In this document: in pieces, positions 49,661 through 56,810 of the stretch
Layout of the letters: every line of letters begins with the position of its first letter
How positions within the stretch are numbered: the first letter of the stretch is position 1
Origin: an uncultured Halomonas sp.
GTDB taxonomy: Bacteria; Pseudomonadota; Gammaproteobacteria; Pseudomonadales; Halomonadaceae
Reading direction: 5' to 3'
Length of the DNA stretch: 64,000 bases
Assembly: GCF_947501415.1 (NCBI RefSeq)
Contig: NZ_CANMVL010000017.1
Location: 1 to 64,000, forward strand
Translations under genes and position numbers: made by a program
The notes under the pieces: generated by a model
The model's input: the letters and a program-made list of their open reading frames with translations, nothing else
The model's database searches: none
What the model was told of the DNA's origin: nothing

Positions 49661-51024
49661 GCGCTCATGGCCCCCTCGACCACGGGAGCGAGCAGGTTGG
49701 TGATCCCCTCGGGCCCCGCCTCGTCACCGCCCAGGGCGTGGGCCACGCGCAGGGCGCTCCAGACGCCATCCTCGTGGAAGCCGTTGCGCCAGTAGGCGCC
49801 ACAGTAGTGGGTGTGGAAGGCGGTGCCGGAGATCTCGTCATGGCGGGCCTTGGCCGCTTCGCCCTCCAGGGTGAACTGTGGATGGGCATAGGTGAATCGG
49901 CCCAGCACCTTCTCCGGCGCGATCGCCTCACTGTCGTTGAGGGTGACGCAGAAGGTATGCGGTGCCGCCAGGCGCTGCAGGATATTCATGTCATAGGTCA
50001 CCGAGACGCGCGCCGTCTCGTCTCGACCATCCAGTCGATAGTTCCAGCTCGCCCAGGCGCGGCGGCGGCGGGGCAGCAGGCGGGTGTCGGTATGCAGCAC
50101 CACCTCGTTGTCCTGGTAGGTCAGGGCGCCCAGGAGCTCGCGCTCGGCGGGGGTGGGGTCCTCCAGCAGCGCCAGGGCCTGGTCGGCATGGCAGGCCATC
50201 ACCACCTCGTCGAAGTGCTCGATGCCGAGGGCGCTGCGCACCGCCACGCCGTCGGCCTGTCGGCGGATGCCGCGCACCGGTGTCGACAGGCGGATGCGGC
50301 CGGCGTAGGGCGCGGTGAGCAGCGGAATATAGCTGCGCGAACCGCCGACCAGGGTGTACCACTGGGGCCTGTCGTTGACCGAGAGCAGACCGTGGTGGCG
50401 GAAGAAGCGCACGAAGAACTGCAGCGGAAAGTCGCGCAGGTCGCTCAGGCTTGCCGACCAGATCGCCGCTCCCATGGGCAGCAGGTAGCGCCTCTGGAAG
50501 GCGCTGTCGAAGCCGCGCGCCTCGAGCCATGTGCCCAGGGTCATGGCGGGATCGAGTGCGCCGTCATCCATGGCGCGTATCGCCTCGCGGTTGAAGCGCA
50601 GAATCTCGCGCAGCAGGCGGTAGAAACTGGGGCGCATCAGGTTACGCCGCTGGGCGAACAGGCTGGCCAGGGTGTGGCCGTTGTACTCGAAGTCGCGGGC
50701 GGTCTCATGCACCGAGAAGCTCATCTCGGTGGGCTGGGAGAGCACACCGAGGCGCTGCATCAGGCGCTGAAAGTGCGGATAGGTCCAGTCGTTGAAGACG
50801 ATGAAACCGGTGTCGATGGCGTAGTGGCGGCCCTCGAGCTCCACATCCACGGTGGCGGTGTGGCCGCCCAGGCGTGCATCGGACTCGAAGAGAGTCACCT
50901 CGTGGCGGCCCGTCAGGTACCAGGCGGCGGCCATGCCGGCGATGCCGCTGCCGATCACGGCGATGCGCCTGCTGTTCACGGTGTTGGTCTGCCTGGTTGT
51001 GGTGAGAGGGGGGCGAGCATTCAT
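49657..51024 (-). CDS. FAD-dependent amine-oxidase-like oxidoreductase
   Basis: The 455-residue flavoprotein has a dinucleotide fold RIAVIGSGIAGMAAAWYLTG (about 20-39) followed by ESDARLGGHT. The NAD/FAD amine-oxidoreductase layout recalls desaturases and cyclases of lipid or carotenoid metabolism. It overlaps both neighbours by 4 nt (SDR upstream, DUF1365 downstream), so the three are almost certainly co-translated. An acyl-chain desaturation role beside the methyltransferase is inference. Confidence 0.85.
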   Translation of the reverse strand: MNARPPLTTTRQTNTVNSRRIAVIGSGIAGMAAAWYLTGRHEVTLFESDARLGGHTATVDVELEGRHYAIDTGFIVFNDWTYPHFQRLMQRLGVLSQPTEMSFSVHETARDFEYNGHTLASLFAQRRNLMRPSFYRLLREILRFNREAIRAMDDGALDPAMTLGTWLEARGFDSAFQRRYLLPMGAAIWSASLSDLRDFPLQFFVRFFRHHGLLSVNDRPQWYTLVGGSRSYIPLLTAPYAGRIRLSTPVRGIRRQADGVAVRSALGIEHFDEVVMACHADQALALLEDPTPAERELLGALTYQDNEVVLHTDTRLLPRRRRAWASWNYRLDGRDETARVSVTYDMNILQRLAAPHTFCVTLNDSEAIAPEKVLGRFTYAHPQFTLEGEAAKARHDEISGTAFHTHYCGAYWRNGFHEDGVWSALRVAHALGGDEAGPEGITNLLAPVVEGAMSA

Positions 51025-51806
51025 CGGGTGTTCTCCGTGGCGGTCTCGGACCGCGTCATGCGTCGCCCCAGCCGATAGCGCAGCGTGGCGGGCAGGATCC
51101 CCATCAGCTTGAGCGGCAGGGTGAAGCGTCGAGGGAAGTGGATGTCCAGGCGGCGGCGGGCGAGGCCGTCGAGGATCGCCTCGGCGGCCTGGTCGACCTC
51201 CATTCGCATGGGCATAGGGAAATCATTGCGGTCGGTGAGTGGCGTGCGCACGAAACCCGGGTGGATAAGGCTGACGTCGATCCTTTCGTCGGCCAGGTCC
51301 AGACGCAGCGACTCCAGGAAGTGACTCAGCGCCGCCTTGGAGGCGCCATAGGCCTCGGCCCGAGGCAGGGGCAGGTAGGCCGCGGCACTCGAGGTGGCGG
51401 CGAGCAGCGGGTTCCCGCCCTCGATGCGGGCGCGGCGCAGCAGTGGCAGGGCGGCATCGATGCAGTGGAGGGCGCCGTGGAAGTTGGCGGCGAAGACTCG
51501 TTCCACCAGATCGACGTCGAAGTGGCGAGCATCGAGATATTCGCAGGTGCCGGCATTGAGGATCACCAGGTCGAGGCCCCCCAGGGCGGCCGCCAGTTGC
51601 CGACTGGCGTCGCGTACCGCCCCGCGGTCGGTCACATCCAGCGGCAGTACCAGGGCGTTGGCGCGGCCGGCGGCCAGCTCATCGAGGGCTGCCGTGTTGC
51701 GGCCGCTGAGTGCCACGCGGTCGCCGCGGGCCAGCAGGCGTTCGGCCAGGGCGCGGCCGATACCCGAGCTGGCGCCGGTGAGCCAGATGCGCTGGGAGTC
51801 GGACAT
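51021..51806 (-). CDS. Short-chain dehydrogenase/reductase
   Basis: The 261-residue classical SDR has IWLTGASSGIGRALAERLLA (cofactor TGxxxGxG), NAG at about 85-87, a Ser near 140 (ATSSAAAYLPLPRAEAYGAS) and the active-site YGASK. The substrate is unknown. A 40-bp gap separates it from the NTF2-like gene, the second largest spacing in this operon. Confidence 0.88.
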   Translation of the reverse strand: MSDSQRIWLTGASSGIGRALAERLLARGDRVALSGRNTAALDELAAGRANALVLPLDVTDRGAVRDASRQLAAALGGLDLVILNAGTCEYLDARHFDVDLVERVFAANFHGALHCIDAALPLLRRARIEGGNPLLAATSSAAAYLPLPRAEAYGASKAALSHFLESLRLDLADERIDVSLIHPGFVRTPLTDRNDFPMPMRMEVDQAAEAILDGLARRRLDIHFPRRFTLPLKLMGILPATLRYRLGRRMTRSETATENTR

Positions 51807-51846
51807 GGGGCCTCCGGGGTGGTTGCCATGCCCGGGGCCGTTGTTC

Positions 51847-52287
51847 TCAGGCGTCGAGCTGGCGCTTTATCAGTCGGATGGCACCCCCTAGCAGAGGGAG
51901 CCGTTCATAGAGCAGTTCACCGGCATCGAAGTAGTCGCGATGGCGGGCGATCCGTCCGCTGTCATCTTCCGCGAAGGCGAGGTGAGAGCATCCTTCCACC
52001 GTGATCTCGCGTCCGCTCTCCAGACGGGGGTGCACCAGGTGCATGGTCCAGGTGACAAAGGCCTCGCGGTCCACGCGCTGCCGACTGTGAAAACGAAATC
52101 GGCATTGGGTGACATTTCTGTACAAGGCCGAGAAGTAGCGCTCGAGTGCCTCTATACCCTCGATATGGTGAAGCGGGTCGTGAAAGATTACGTCTTGAGT
52201 ATAGAACTCGCTCACCTTTCTTGTACAGCTCTTGTCTAGATTTTTAAAGAAGGCACAGAAGGCCTCCAGCTGAGGGTCGGCTGACAT
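51847..52287 (-). CDS. NTF2/SnoaL-like domain protein
   Basis: The 146-residue protein has a nuclear transport factor 2-like fold pattern: CAFFKNLDKSCTRKVSEFYT, then VIFHDPLHHIEGIEALERYF, and a C-terminal HRDYFDAGELLYERLPLLGG. Such proteins bind small hydrophobic ligands or assist enzymes. The 5' part of the gene is noticeably richer in A+T than its neighbours and holds two TGTACA sites, one in a repeat like that at the operon promoter. Confidence 0.8.
   Translation of the reverse strand: MSADPQLEAFCAFFKNLDKSCTRKVSEFYTQDVIFHDPLHHIEGIEALERYFSALYRNVTQCRFRFHSRQRVDREAFVTWTMHLVHPRLESGREITVEGCSHLAFAEDDSGRIARHRDYFDAGELLYERLPLLGGAIRLIKRQLDA
52198..52238 (-). promoter_or_regulatory. Candidate internal operator and promoter in the NTF2-like gene
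   Basis: TGTACA (52222-52227) and TGTCTA (52233-52238) are spaced 11 bp start to start, as in the element at 55727-55743. On the - strand TGTACA doubles as a -35, 18 bp from a good -10 TATACT (52203-52198). It could add transcripts for the downstream SDR, flavoprotein, DUF1365, cfa and DUF2878 genes. Confidence 0.4.
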
Positions 52288-52302
52288 CGGGCGCTCCTTG
52301 GT

Positions 52303-53718
52303 TCAGTCGGCCTTGAGTGCCTTGAAGGCCTCCAGCGCGCGCAGACGCGCCGCCTTGTGGTCGACGATGGGGGGGGGATAGTCGCTGCCGCCGAGCAGAT
52401 CCCGGGGAGGCGCATGACGGGCCTTGACGGGCAGTTCGGCCAGCTCCGGCAGCCACTCGGACAGGAAGGTGCCATCGGGGTCGAAGCGCGTGGACTGGGT
52501 GGTGGGGTTGAAGATGCGGAAGTAGGGAGCCGCATCGGTGCCGGTGGAGGCGGCCCACTGCCAGCCGCCGTTGTTGGCGCAGAACTCGCCATCCACCAGG
52601 TGGCGCAGGAAGAAGGCCTCGCCTCGGCGCCAGTCGATCAACAGGTGCTTGCTCAGGAACATGGCGGTGACCATGCGCAGGCGGTTGTGCATCCAGCCGG
52701 TAGCGACCAGCTGGCGCATGGCGGCGTCGACGATGGGGTAGCCGGTGCGGCCCTCGCACCAGGCGCGGAAGCCTGCGTCGTCATCGCGCCAGGCGAGCCC
52801 CTCGGTATGGCGCTGGAAGGCACGATGCCGACATACGCGGGGAAAGCCCACCGCCACATGACGATAGAACTCGCGCCACACCAGCTCATTGACCCAGGCG
52901 GTCAGACCCGCATCGCCTTCGGCCAGGCTGCCGTCATTCTCGGCGAGCACCGCCTGCACACACTGGCGCCAGGAGATCATGCCCAGTGCCAGGTAGGGAG
53001 AGAGTTCGCTGGTGCCGCGAATCGCCGGGAAGTCGCGCTGGTTGGCGTAGTGGCGAGCACGGAAGCGCAGGAAACGCTCCAGGCGGTCTGCGGCGGCCTC
53101 CTCACCGGCGGGCCACTGGCGGCCATCGATGGGGGTGTCCGCCAGTACCGGAAGGGCGGGCAGCGGGTCGCTCTCGATACCGAGGGATGCCTGGGGGGGC
53201 GGGGGGGCTGCCAGCGCCAGGTGCTCCGCGCTCAGCTGACGGTGCCAGGCCCGTGCGAAGGGGGTGAAGACCCCGTAGTAGTCGCCCTTGCCGGTGAGCA
53301 GCTCTCCCGGGGCGAAGGCCACGGCATCGTGATGGCCTCGTGCCTCGAGACCTGCCGCCTGGAAGGCCTCGATCACCGCGGCGTCCCTGGCGAGCTCGTC
53401 CACCGGGTACTCGCGATTGAAGTGCACTCTGCCGGCGCCGGTCTCGCGGGCGATGGTCAGCAGCGTTTCCGGGGCCTCTCCGAAGTCGTCGATATCGCGA
53501 TGCAGCAGCGGGATGCCCAGGCCTCGCAGCGCCGTCTCGAGGGCCGCCACGCCGCGGGCGCGGAAGTCGAGCTGGTTGGCGCCATGGCCGTGGCGCTGCC
53601 AGTGGGGCAGGGCGCGCAGGTAGACGGCGATCACCGGGCCGCGGTTTGCGGCGGCGGCCAGGGCACGGTTGTCATGGACGCGCAGGTCGCTGCGAAACCA
53701 CATCAGGGTCGGGGACAT
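52303..53718 (-). CDS. phrB: Deoxyribodipyrimidine photolyase (class I)
   Basis: The 471-residue blue-light enzyme splits cyclobutane pyrimidine dimers. The N-terminal antenna domain begins PTLMWFRSDLRVHDNRALAA, and the FAD domain has ELSPYLALGMISWRQCV and WVNELVWREFYRHVAVGFPR. The highly conserved GWMHNRLRMVTAMFLSKHLL and NNGGWQWAASTGTDAAPYFR follow. The frame extends further upstream, but the ATG at 53718 starts the family sequence. It lies 10 bp after the MerR-type regulator gene. Confidence 0.95.
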   Translation of the reverse strand: MSPTLMWFRSDLRVHDNRALAAAANRGPVIAVYLRALPHWQRHGHGANQLDFRARGVAALETALRGLGIPLLHRDIDDFGEAPETLLTIARETGAGRVHFNREYPVDELARDAAVIEAFQAAGLEARGHHDAVAFAPGELLTGKGDYYGVFTPFARAWHRQLSAEHLALAAPPPPQASLGIESDPLPALPVLADTPIDGRQWPAGEEAAADRLERFLRFRARHYANQRDFPAIRGTSELSPYLALGMISWRQCVQAVLAENDGSLAEGDAGLTAWVNELVWREFYRHVAVGFPRVCRHRAFQRHTEGLAWRDDDAGFRAWCEGRTGYPIVDAAMRQLVATGWMHNRLRMVTAMFLSKHLLIDWRRGEAFFLRHLVDGEFCANNGGWQWAASTGTDAAPYFRIFNPTTQSTRFDPDGTFLSEWLPELAELPVKARHAPPRDLLGGSDYPPPIVDHKAARLRALEAFKALKAD

Positions 53719-53728
53719 ATCGGCTCCA

Positions 53729-54649
53729 TCAGGTGGGCAGCAGCGCCTGCAGGCGTGTGATGGCCTCGATGAGGTCGTCACCCAGTGCCGCCACGCCGCT
53801 GTCGTCGAGTTCGGACTGGCGGATGCGTGCCACCGGCCCGCAAAGCCCCAGCGGGACCTCGAGCTGTTCTGCCAGGCGTGGCAGCTGGCGGCGGATCAGG
53901 TCGGTGCGTCCGGCATGGCTGCCGGCCATCAGCACACCGCTGGCGCTCAGGCGCTCCACCGCCAGGGGCAGCTCGCCCACGGGCGGAGCGGTATCAAGCA
54001 GCATGACACCCAGGCCTCGGTCACCGGCCAGCAGGGCGGCGAGCAGCAGCCACAGGGTGCCGGGATCGTCGGGCAGTGGCATGGCCAGCAGGGTTGGGCC
54101 CGAGACCTGGGCGTTGGTGTGGTAGAGCCGCATGCCGATGCGCGAGCGCAGGAAGGACTCCAGGGTACGGCGCTGAAGGGTATTGCCCAGGCGCTCGTCA
54201 CCCCAGCGCTCCTCCAGTTCGTGCAGCGTCGGCGCCCACAGCTCGGCGACACAGGTGGCCACCGGGTAGAGTGCCAGTGACTGGTTGTAGAGGCTCTCCA
54301 GGCGCGAGAGGTCCATCGCCTCCACGGCCTCGAACAGGCGGCGGCGCTGGGCGGGCCAGTCGCCCGGGGCGGGGGGCGGTGCCTCGGGCTCATCGCTGGT
54401 GGGGCGGTCGAGCAGCTCGCGCACCTGGCTCACCGGTACGCCACGGTTGAGCCAGCGCAGGATCTGCTCGACCCGTTCGATGTCCTCGCGGGCATATAGA
54501 CGATGCCCCTTGGGCGTGCGGCGCGGCTTGATCAGCGCATAGCGACGCTCCCAGGCCCGCAGGGTCACGGAGTTGACGCCGGTGAGGCGCGACACCTCGC
54601 GAATCGGATAGAGCGGAGTGTCGCCGCCGTGCTGGGTCGGCTCGTTCAT
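53729..54649 (-). CDS. MerR-family regulator of CarH/LitR layout with degenerate cobalamin site
   Basis: The 306-residue protein has an N-terminal MerR helix-turn-helix (YPIREVSRLTGVNSVTLRAW, 14-33, then YALIKPRRTPKGHRLYARED). A helical bundle and a Rossmann-like C-terminal domain follow, the layout of adenosylcobalamin photoreceptors CarH/LitR. The cobalamin signature DxHxxG is replaced (PLPDDPGTLW, 191-200, Pro at the His position). The upper-face Glu-His pair is QR (159-160), and the late GG is CG (270-271). It probably does not bind B12. It is embedded in the operon it likely controls. Confidence 0.85.
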   Translation of the reverse strand: MNEPTQHGGDTPLYPIREVSRLTGVNSVTLRAWERRYALIKPRRTPKGHRLYAREDIERVEQILRWLNRGVPVSQVRELLDRPTSDEPEAPPPAPGDWPAQRRRLFEAVEAMDLSRLESLYNQSLALYPVATCVAELWAPTLHELEERWGDERLGNTLQRRTLESFLRSRIGMRLYHTNAQVSGPTLLAMPLPDDPGTLWLLLAALLAGDRGLGVMLLDTAPPVGELPLAVERLSASGVLMAGSHAGRTDLIRRQLPRLAEQLEVPLGLCGPVARIRQSELDDSGVAALGDDLIEAITRLQALLPT

Positions 54650-55686
54650 GTTGTGGGTGATCCTCCTGTCAGGGCATCGCCGAGATGGTGTCCGGAGAGC
54701 CAGGCGTCCTCGATGCGCGGTCCGCGCCAGCCGTCGCCGCACAGCGCCAGGCCGTTGCGGGCGAGGCGGTAGTCGACGTTGACCGCCTCGCCCGAGGCGA
54801 AGACATCGGGCTGTGCGTAGCGCCAGCGGTGGGCGCCCATGACACTGGGCTCGGGCAGGGCAATATCTCCGGGCAGGCTGCGCTGGAAGGCGTCGAGCAG
54901 TGCCTCGGCGATGGTTTCGGGGCCATCCTCGAGGCGTACCTTGCTCCATTCGAGGTTGGCAAGCAGGGTCAGGCTCTCGCCCTGGTCGCCGCGTCCGGGC
55001 TTGAGATGGTTGCGTACCGCGAAGCGCAGCGCCGGCGCATGCAGGCGCACCGCCTGCCAGTCATCGTCGACGCCGGGCAGCGCAGGAAGTGGGGCATCGA
55101 ACAGCACCCAGGCGGCCCAGCAGGGGCGCTGGATCACCGCCGCACAGGCCGCGGCCAGGGCCGAGTCGTGGGGCGCCACCAGTGCCCTGGCCTGGGCTGA
55201 GGGGGTGGCGATCACCACCTGGGTGAAGGGGCCGTGGCGCCCGTCTTGGGCGTCCACCAGCCACCACTCTCGGGAATCGTGTTCGAGGCGCTCGATGCGG
55301 GTCCTGGCGTGAAGCTCGAGCCCCGCTGCCAGATGGCGAGTCAACGCGCTCATGCGCGGAGTGCCGCACAGTCGAAGCAGGTCGTCTCGATGGCGCTGCC
55401 AGCCGTCCTCGGCGGCGAACCATAGCGAGGTGGGCCATTCGGCCAGGCAGCCCGCTGCCTGCCACTCCTGCACGGCCGCGGCGAAGGTGGCGTCGCGCAC
55501 GCTGAGAAACTGGGCGCCCAGGTCCAGAGTCGCCTGGGGAAGGCGGCGGCTCGACAGTCGCCCGCCGGGGCCGCGACCCTTCTCGAACAGGGTCACCGGC
55601 CGGCCGGCGGCAACGAGCGACCTGGCGCAGGCCAGGCCGGCGATGCCGGCGCCGATGATGGCGGTATGGTTCCGGGGCTGAGTCAT
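54646..55686 (-). CDS. Renalase-like NAD(P)/FAD-dependent oxidoreductase
   Basis: The 346-residue flavoprotein begins NHTAIIGAGIAGLACARSLV with a GxGxxG dinucleotide fold. FEKGRGPGGRLSSRR follows, and the C-terminus has NGLALCGDGWRGPRIEDAWL, typical of renalase-like amine-oxidoreductase proteins of bacteria. It is the first gene of the operon behind the shared divergent promoter and overlaps the regulator start by ATGA. The substrate is unknown. Confidence 0.85.
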   Translation of the reverse strand: MTQPRNHTAIIGAGIAGLACARSLVAAGRPVTLFEKGRGPGGRLSSRRLPQATLDLGAQFLSVRDATFAAAVQEWQAAGCLAEWPTSLWFAAEDGWQRHRDDLLRLCGTPRMSALTRHLAAGLELHARTRIERLEHDSREWWLVDAQDGRHGPFTQVVIATPSAQARALVAPHDSALAAACAAVIQRPCWAAWVLFDAPLPALPGVDDDWQAVRLHAPALRFAVRNHLKPGRGDQGESLTLLANLEWSKVRLEDGPETIAEALLDAFQRSLPGDIALPEPSVMGAHRWRYAQPDVFASGEAVNVDYRLARNGLALCGDGWRGPRIEDAWLSGHHLGDALTGGSPTT

Positions 55687-55713
55687 GACACCCTCGCAGG
55701 ATGGTTTTCCGCT

Positions 55714-55744
55714 AGACTAGCAGAAGTGTACAACAGCTGTATAA
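55714..55744 (-). promoter_or_regulatory. Divergent promoter with TGTACA-N5-TGTATA operator
   Basis: On the - strand TTATAC (55744-55739) and TAGTCT (55719-55714) form -35 and -10 with a 19-bp spacer, typical of MerR-family promoters. TGTACA (55727-55732) and TGTATA (55738-55743) lie in and over the -35. On the + strand TATAAC (55740-55745) could be the -10 of the divergent epimerase gene. TGTACA half-sites are known for LitR/CarH-type regulators; binding here is inferred. Confidence 0.6.
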
Positions 55745-55771
55745 CTCACCACGGTTTACCAGGAGGTCCGG

Positions 55772-56677
55772 ATGCGCGTGCTGATTACCGGAGGAAGCGG
55801 TTTCGTGGGCCAGCGCCTGTGTCAGCGGCTGGTCGAGGCGGGGCATCGGGTGCAGGTGGTCTCGCGAGATCCCGCCGCGGCGCACTCGCGGCTGCACGAG
55901 GCGGTGGATGTGCGACGCTCGGCGCTGGACTTCGTCGATGCTCCGCCCGATGCCCTGGTCAACCTGGCGGGCGAGCCGATCGCCGCCAAGCGCTGGAGTC
56001 ACGACCAGAAGGAGAAGCTGATCGATTCGCGTCTCAACGCCACCCGTGAACTGGTGGGGCTCTGCGAGCAGCTGCAGCAGACCGGCACCCGGGTGCCTCG
56101 CGTCATGGTGTCCGGTTCGGCGATGGGCTATTACGGCGATCAGGGCGACCGTGAGGTGACGGAGGAGACCCCACCCCATGATGAGTTCGCTCACCGTCTC
56201 TGTCGTCGCTGGGAGGAGGCCGCCCTCGAGGCCGAGGCGTTTGGTGTGCGGGTCGCCCTGCTGCGTACCGGCCTGGTGCTGGACCAGGGAGGTGGCAGCC
56301 TGGCGAAGATGCTGCCCCCCTTCAAGTTGGGACTGGGCGGGCGCTTCGGCAGCGGCAGGCAGTACATGCCGTGGATCCATCGCGAGGATCTGGTGCGCGC
56401 CATTCTCTTCCTGCTCGAGCGCGACGAGCTGGAGGGAGCCTTCAACGGCAGCGCCCCGCACCCGGTCACCAACGCCGAGTTCACCCGTGCCCTGGCCAGC
56501 CAGCTGAAGCGCCCGGCGATCTTCCCGGTGCCCGCCATCGTGCTGGAAACCGCCTTCGGCGAGATGGCGCGACTGCTGTTGACCGGCGCCGATATGCGCC
56601 CGATGCGGCTCCTCGAGGCCGGCTTCGAGTTCCGGTTCGAGACGCTGGAGGAGGCACTGGCAGATATCCTGGCCTGA
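55772..56677 (+). CDS. TIGR01777-family epimerase (YfcH/SulA-like SDR)
   Basis: The 301-residue extended SDR has MRVLITGGSGFVGQRLCQRL at the start, ALVNLAGEPIAAKRWSHDQK, SGSAMGYYGDQGDREVTEET with a YYG in place of a full YxxxK, and LPPFKLGLGGRFGSGRQYMP. The substrate is unknown. It diverges from the photolyase operon and probably shares its operator. A ribosome-binding site AGGAGG precedes the ATG. Confidence 0.88.
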   Translation: MRVLITGGSGFVGQRLCQRLVEAGHRVQVVSRDPAAAHSRLHEAVDVRRSALDFVDAPPDALVNLAGEPIAAKRWSHDQKEKLIDSRLNATRELVGLCEQLQQTGTRVPRVMVSGSAMGYYGDQGDREVTEETPPHDEFAHRLCRRWEEAALEAEAFGVRVALLRTGLVLDQGGGSLAKMLPPFKLGLGGRFGSGRQYMPWIHREDLVRAILFLLERDELEGAFNGSAPHPVTNAEFTRALASQLKRPAIFPVPAIVLETAFGEMARLLLTGADMRPMRLLEAGFEFRFETLEEALADILA

Positions 56678-56810
56678 TAGTCAAACCATAAAATCGAGGG
56701 GCTCCGGGGGCAGGCCGAAGAGAGGTCCGAGGACCAGGGACGGCCGAGGTAGTGCCCAGGGAGGGGTTTATAACGCCTCCTCGTAGGTCTGTCCCCGGAT
56801 CAGCCCGGAC
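56678..56810. other. Intergenic region between convergent epimerase and rapA genes
   Basis: No clear hairpin terminator is seen in these 133 bp. The segment 56728-56798 (GACCAGGGACGG, then GTGCCCAGGGAGGGG, TTTATAACGCCTCCTCG, TAGGTCTGTCCCC) has a modular look like a dispersed intergenic repeat seen at gene ends. No second copy exists in this window. Confidence 0.35.

Noticed and set aside
52121..52126. Another TGTACA in the NTF2-like gene as a regulator site
   Set aside because: There is no second half-site at the 11-bp phase, and a single palindromic hexamer is expected by chance.
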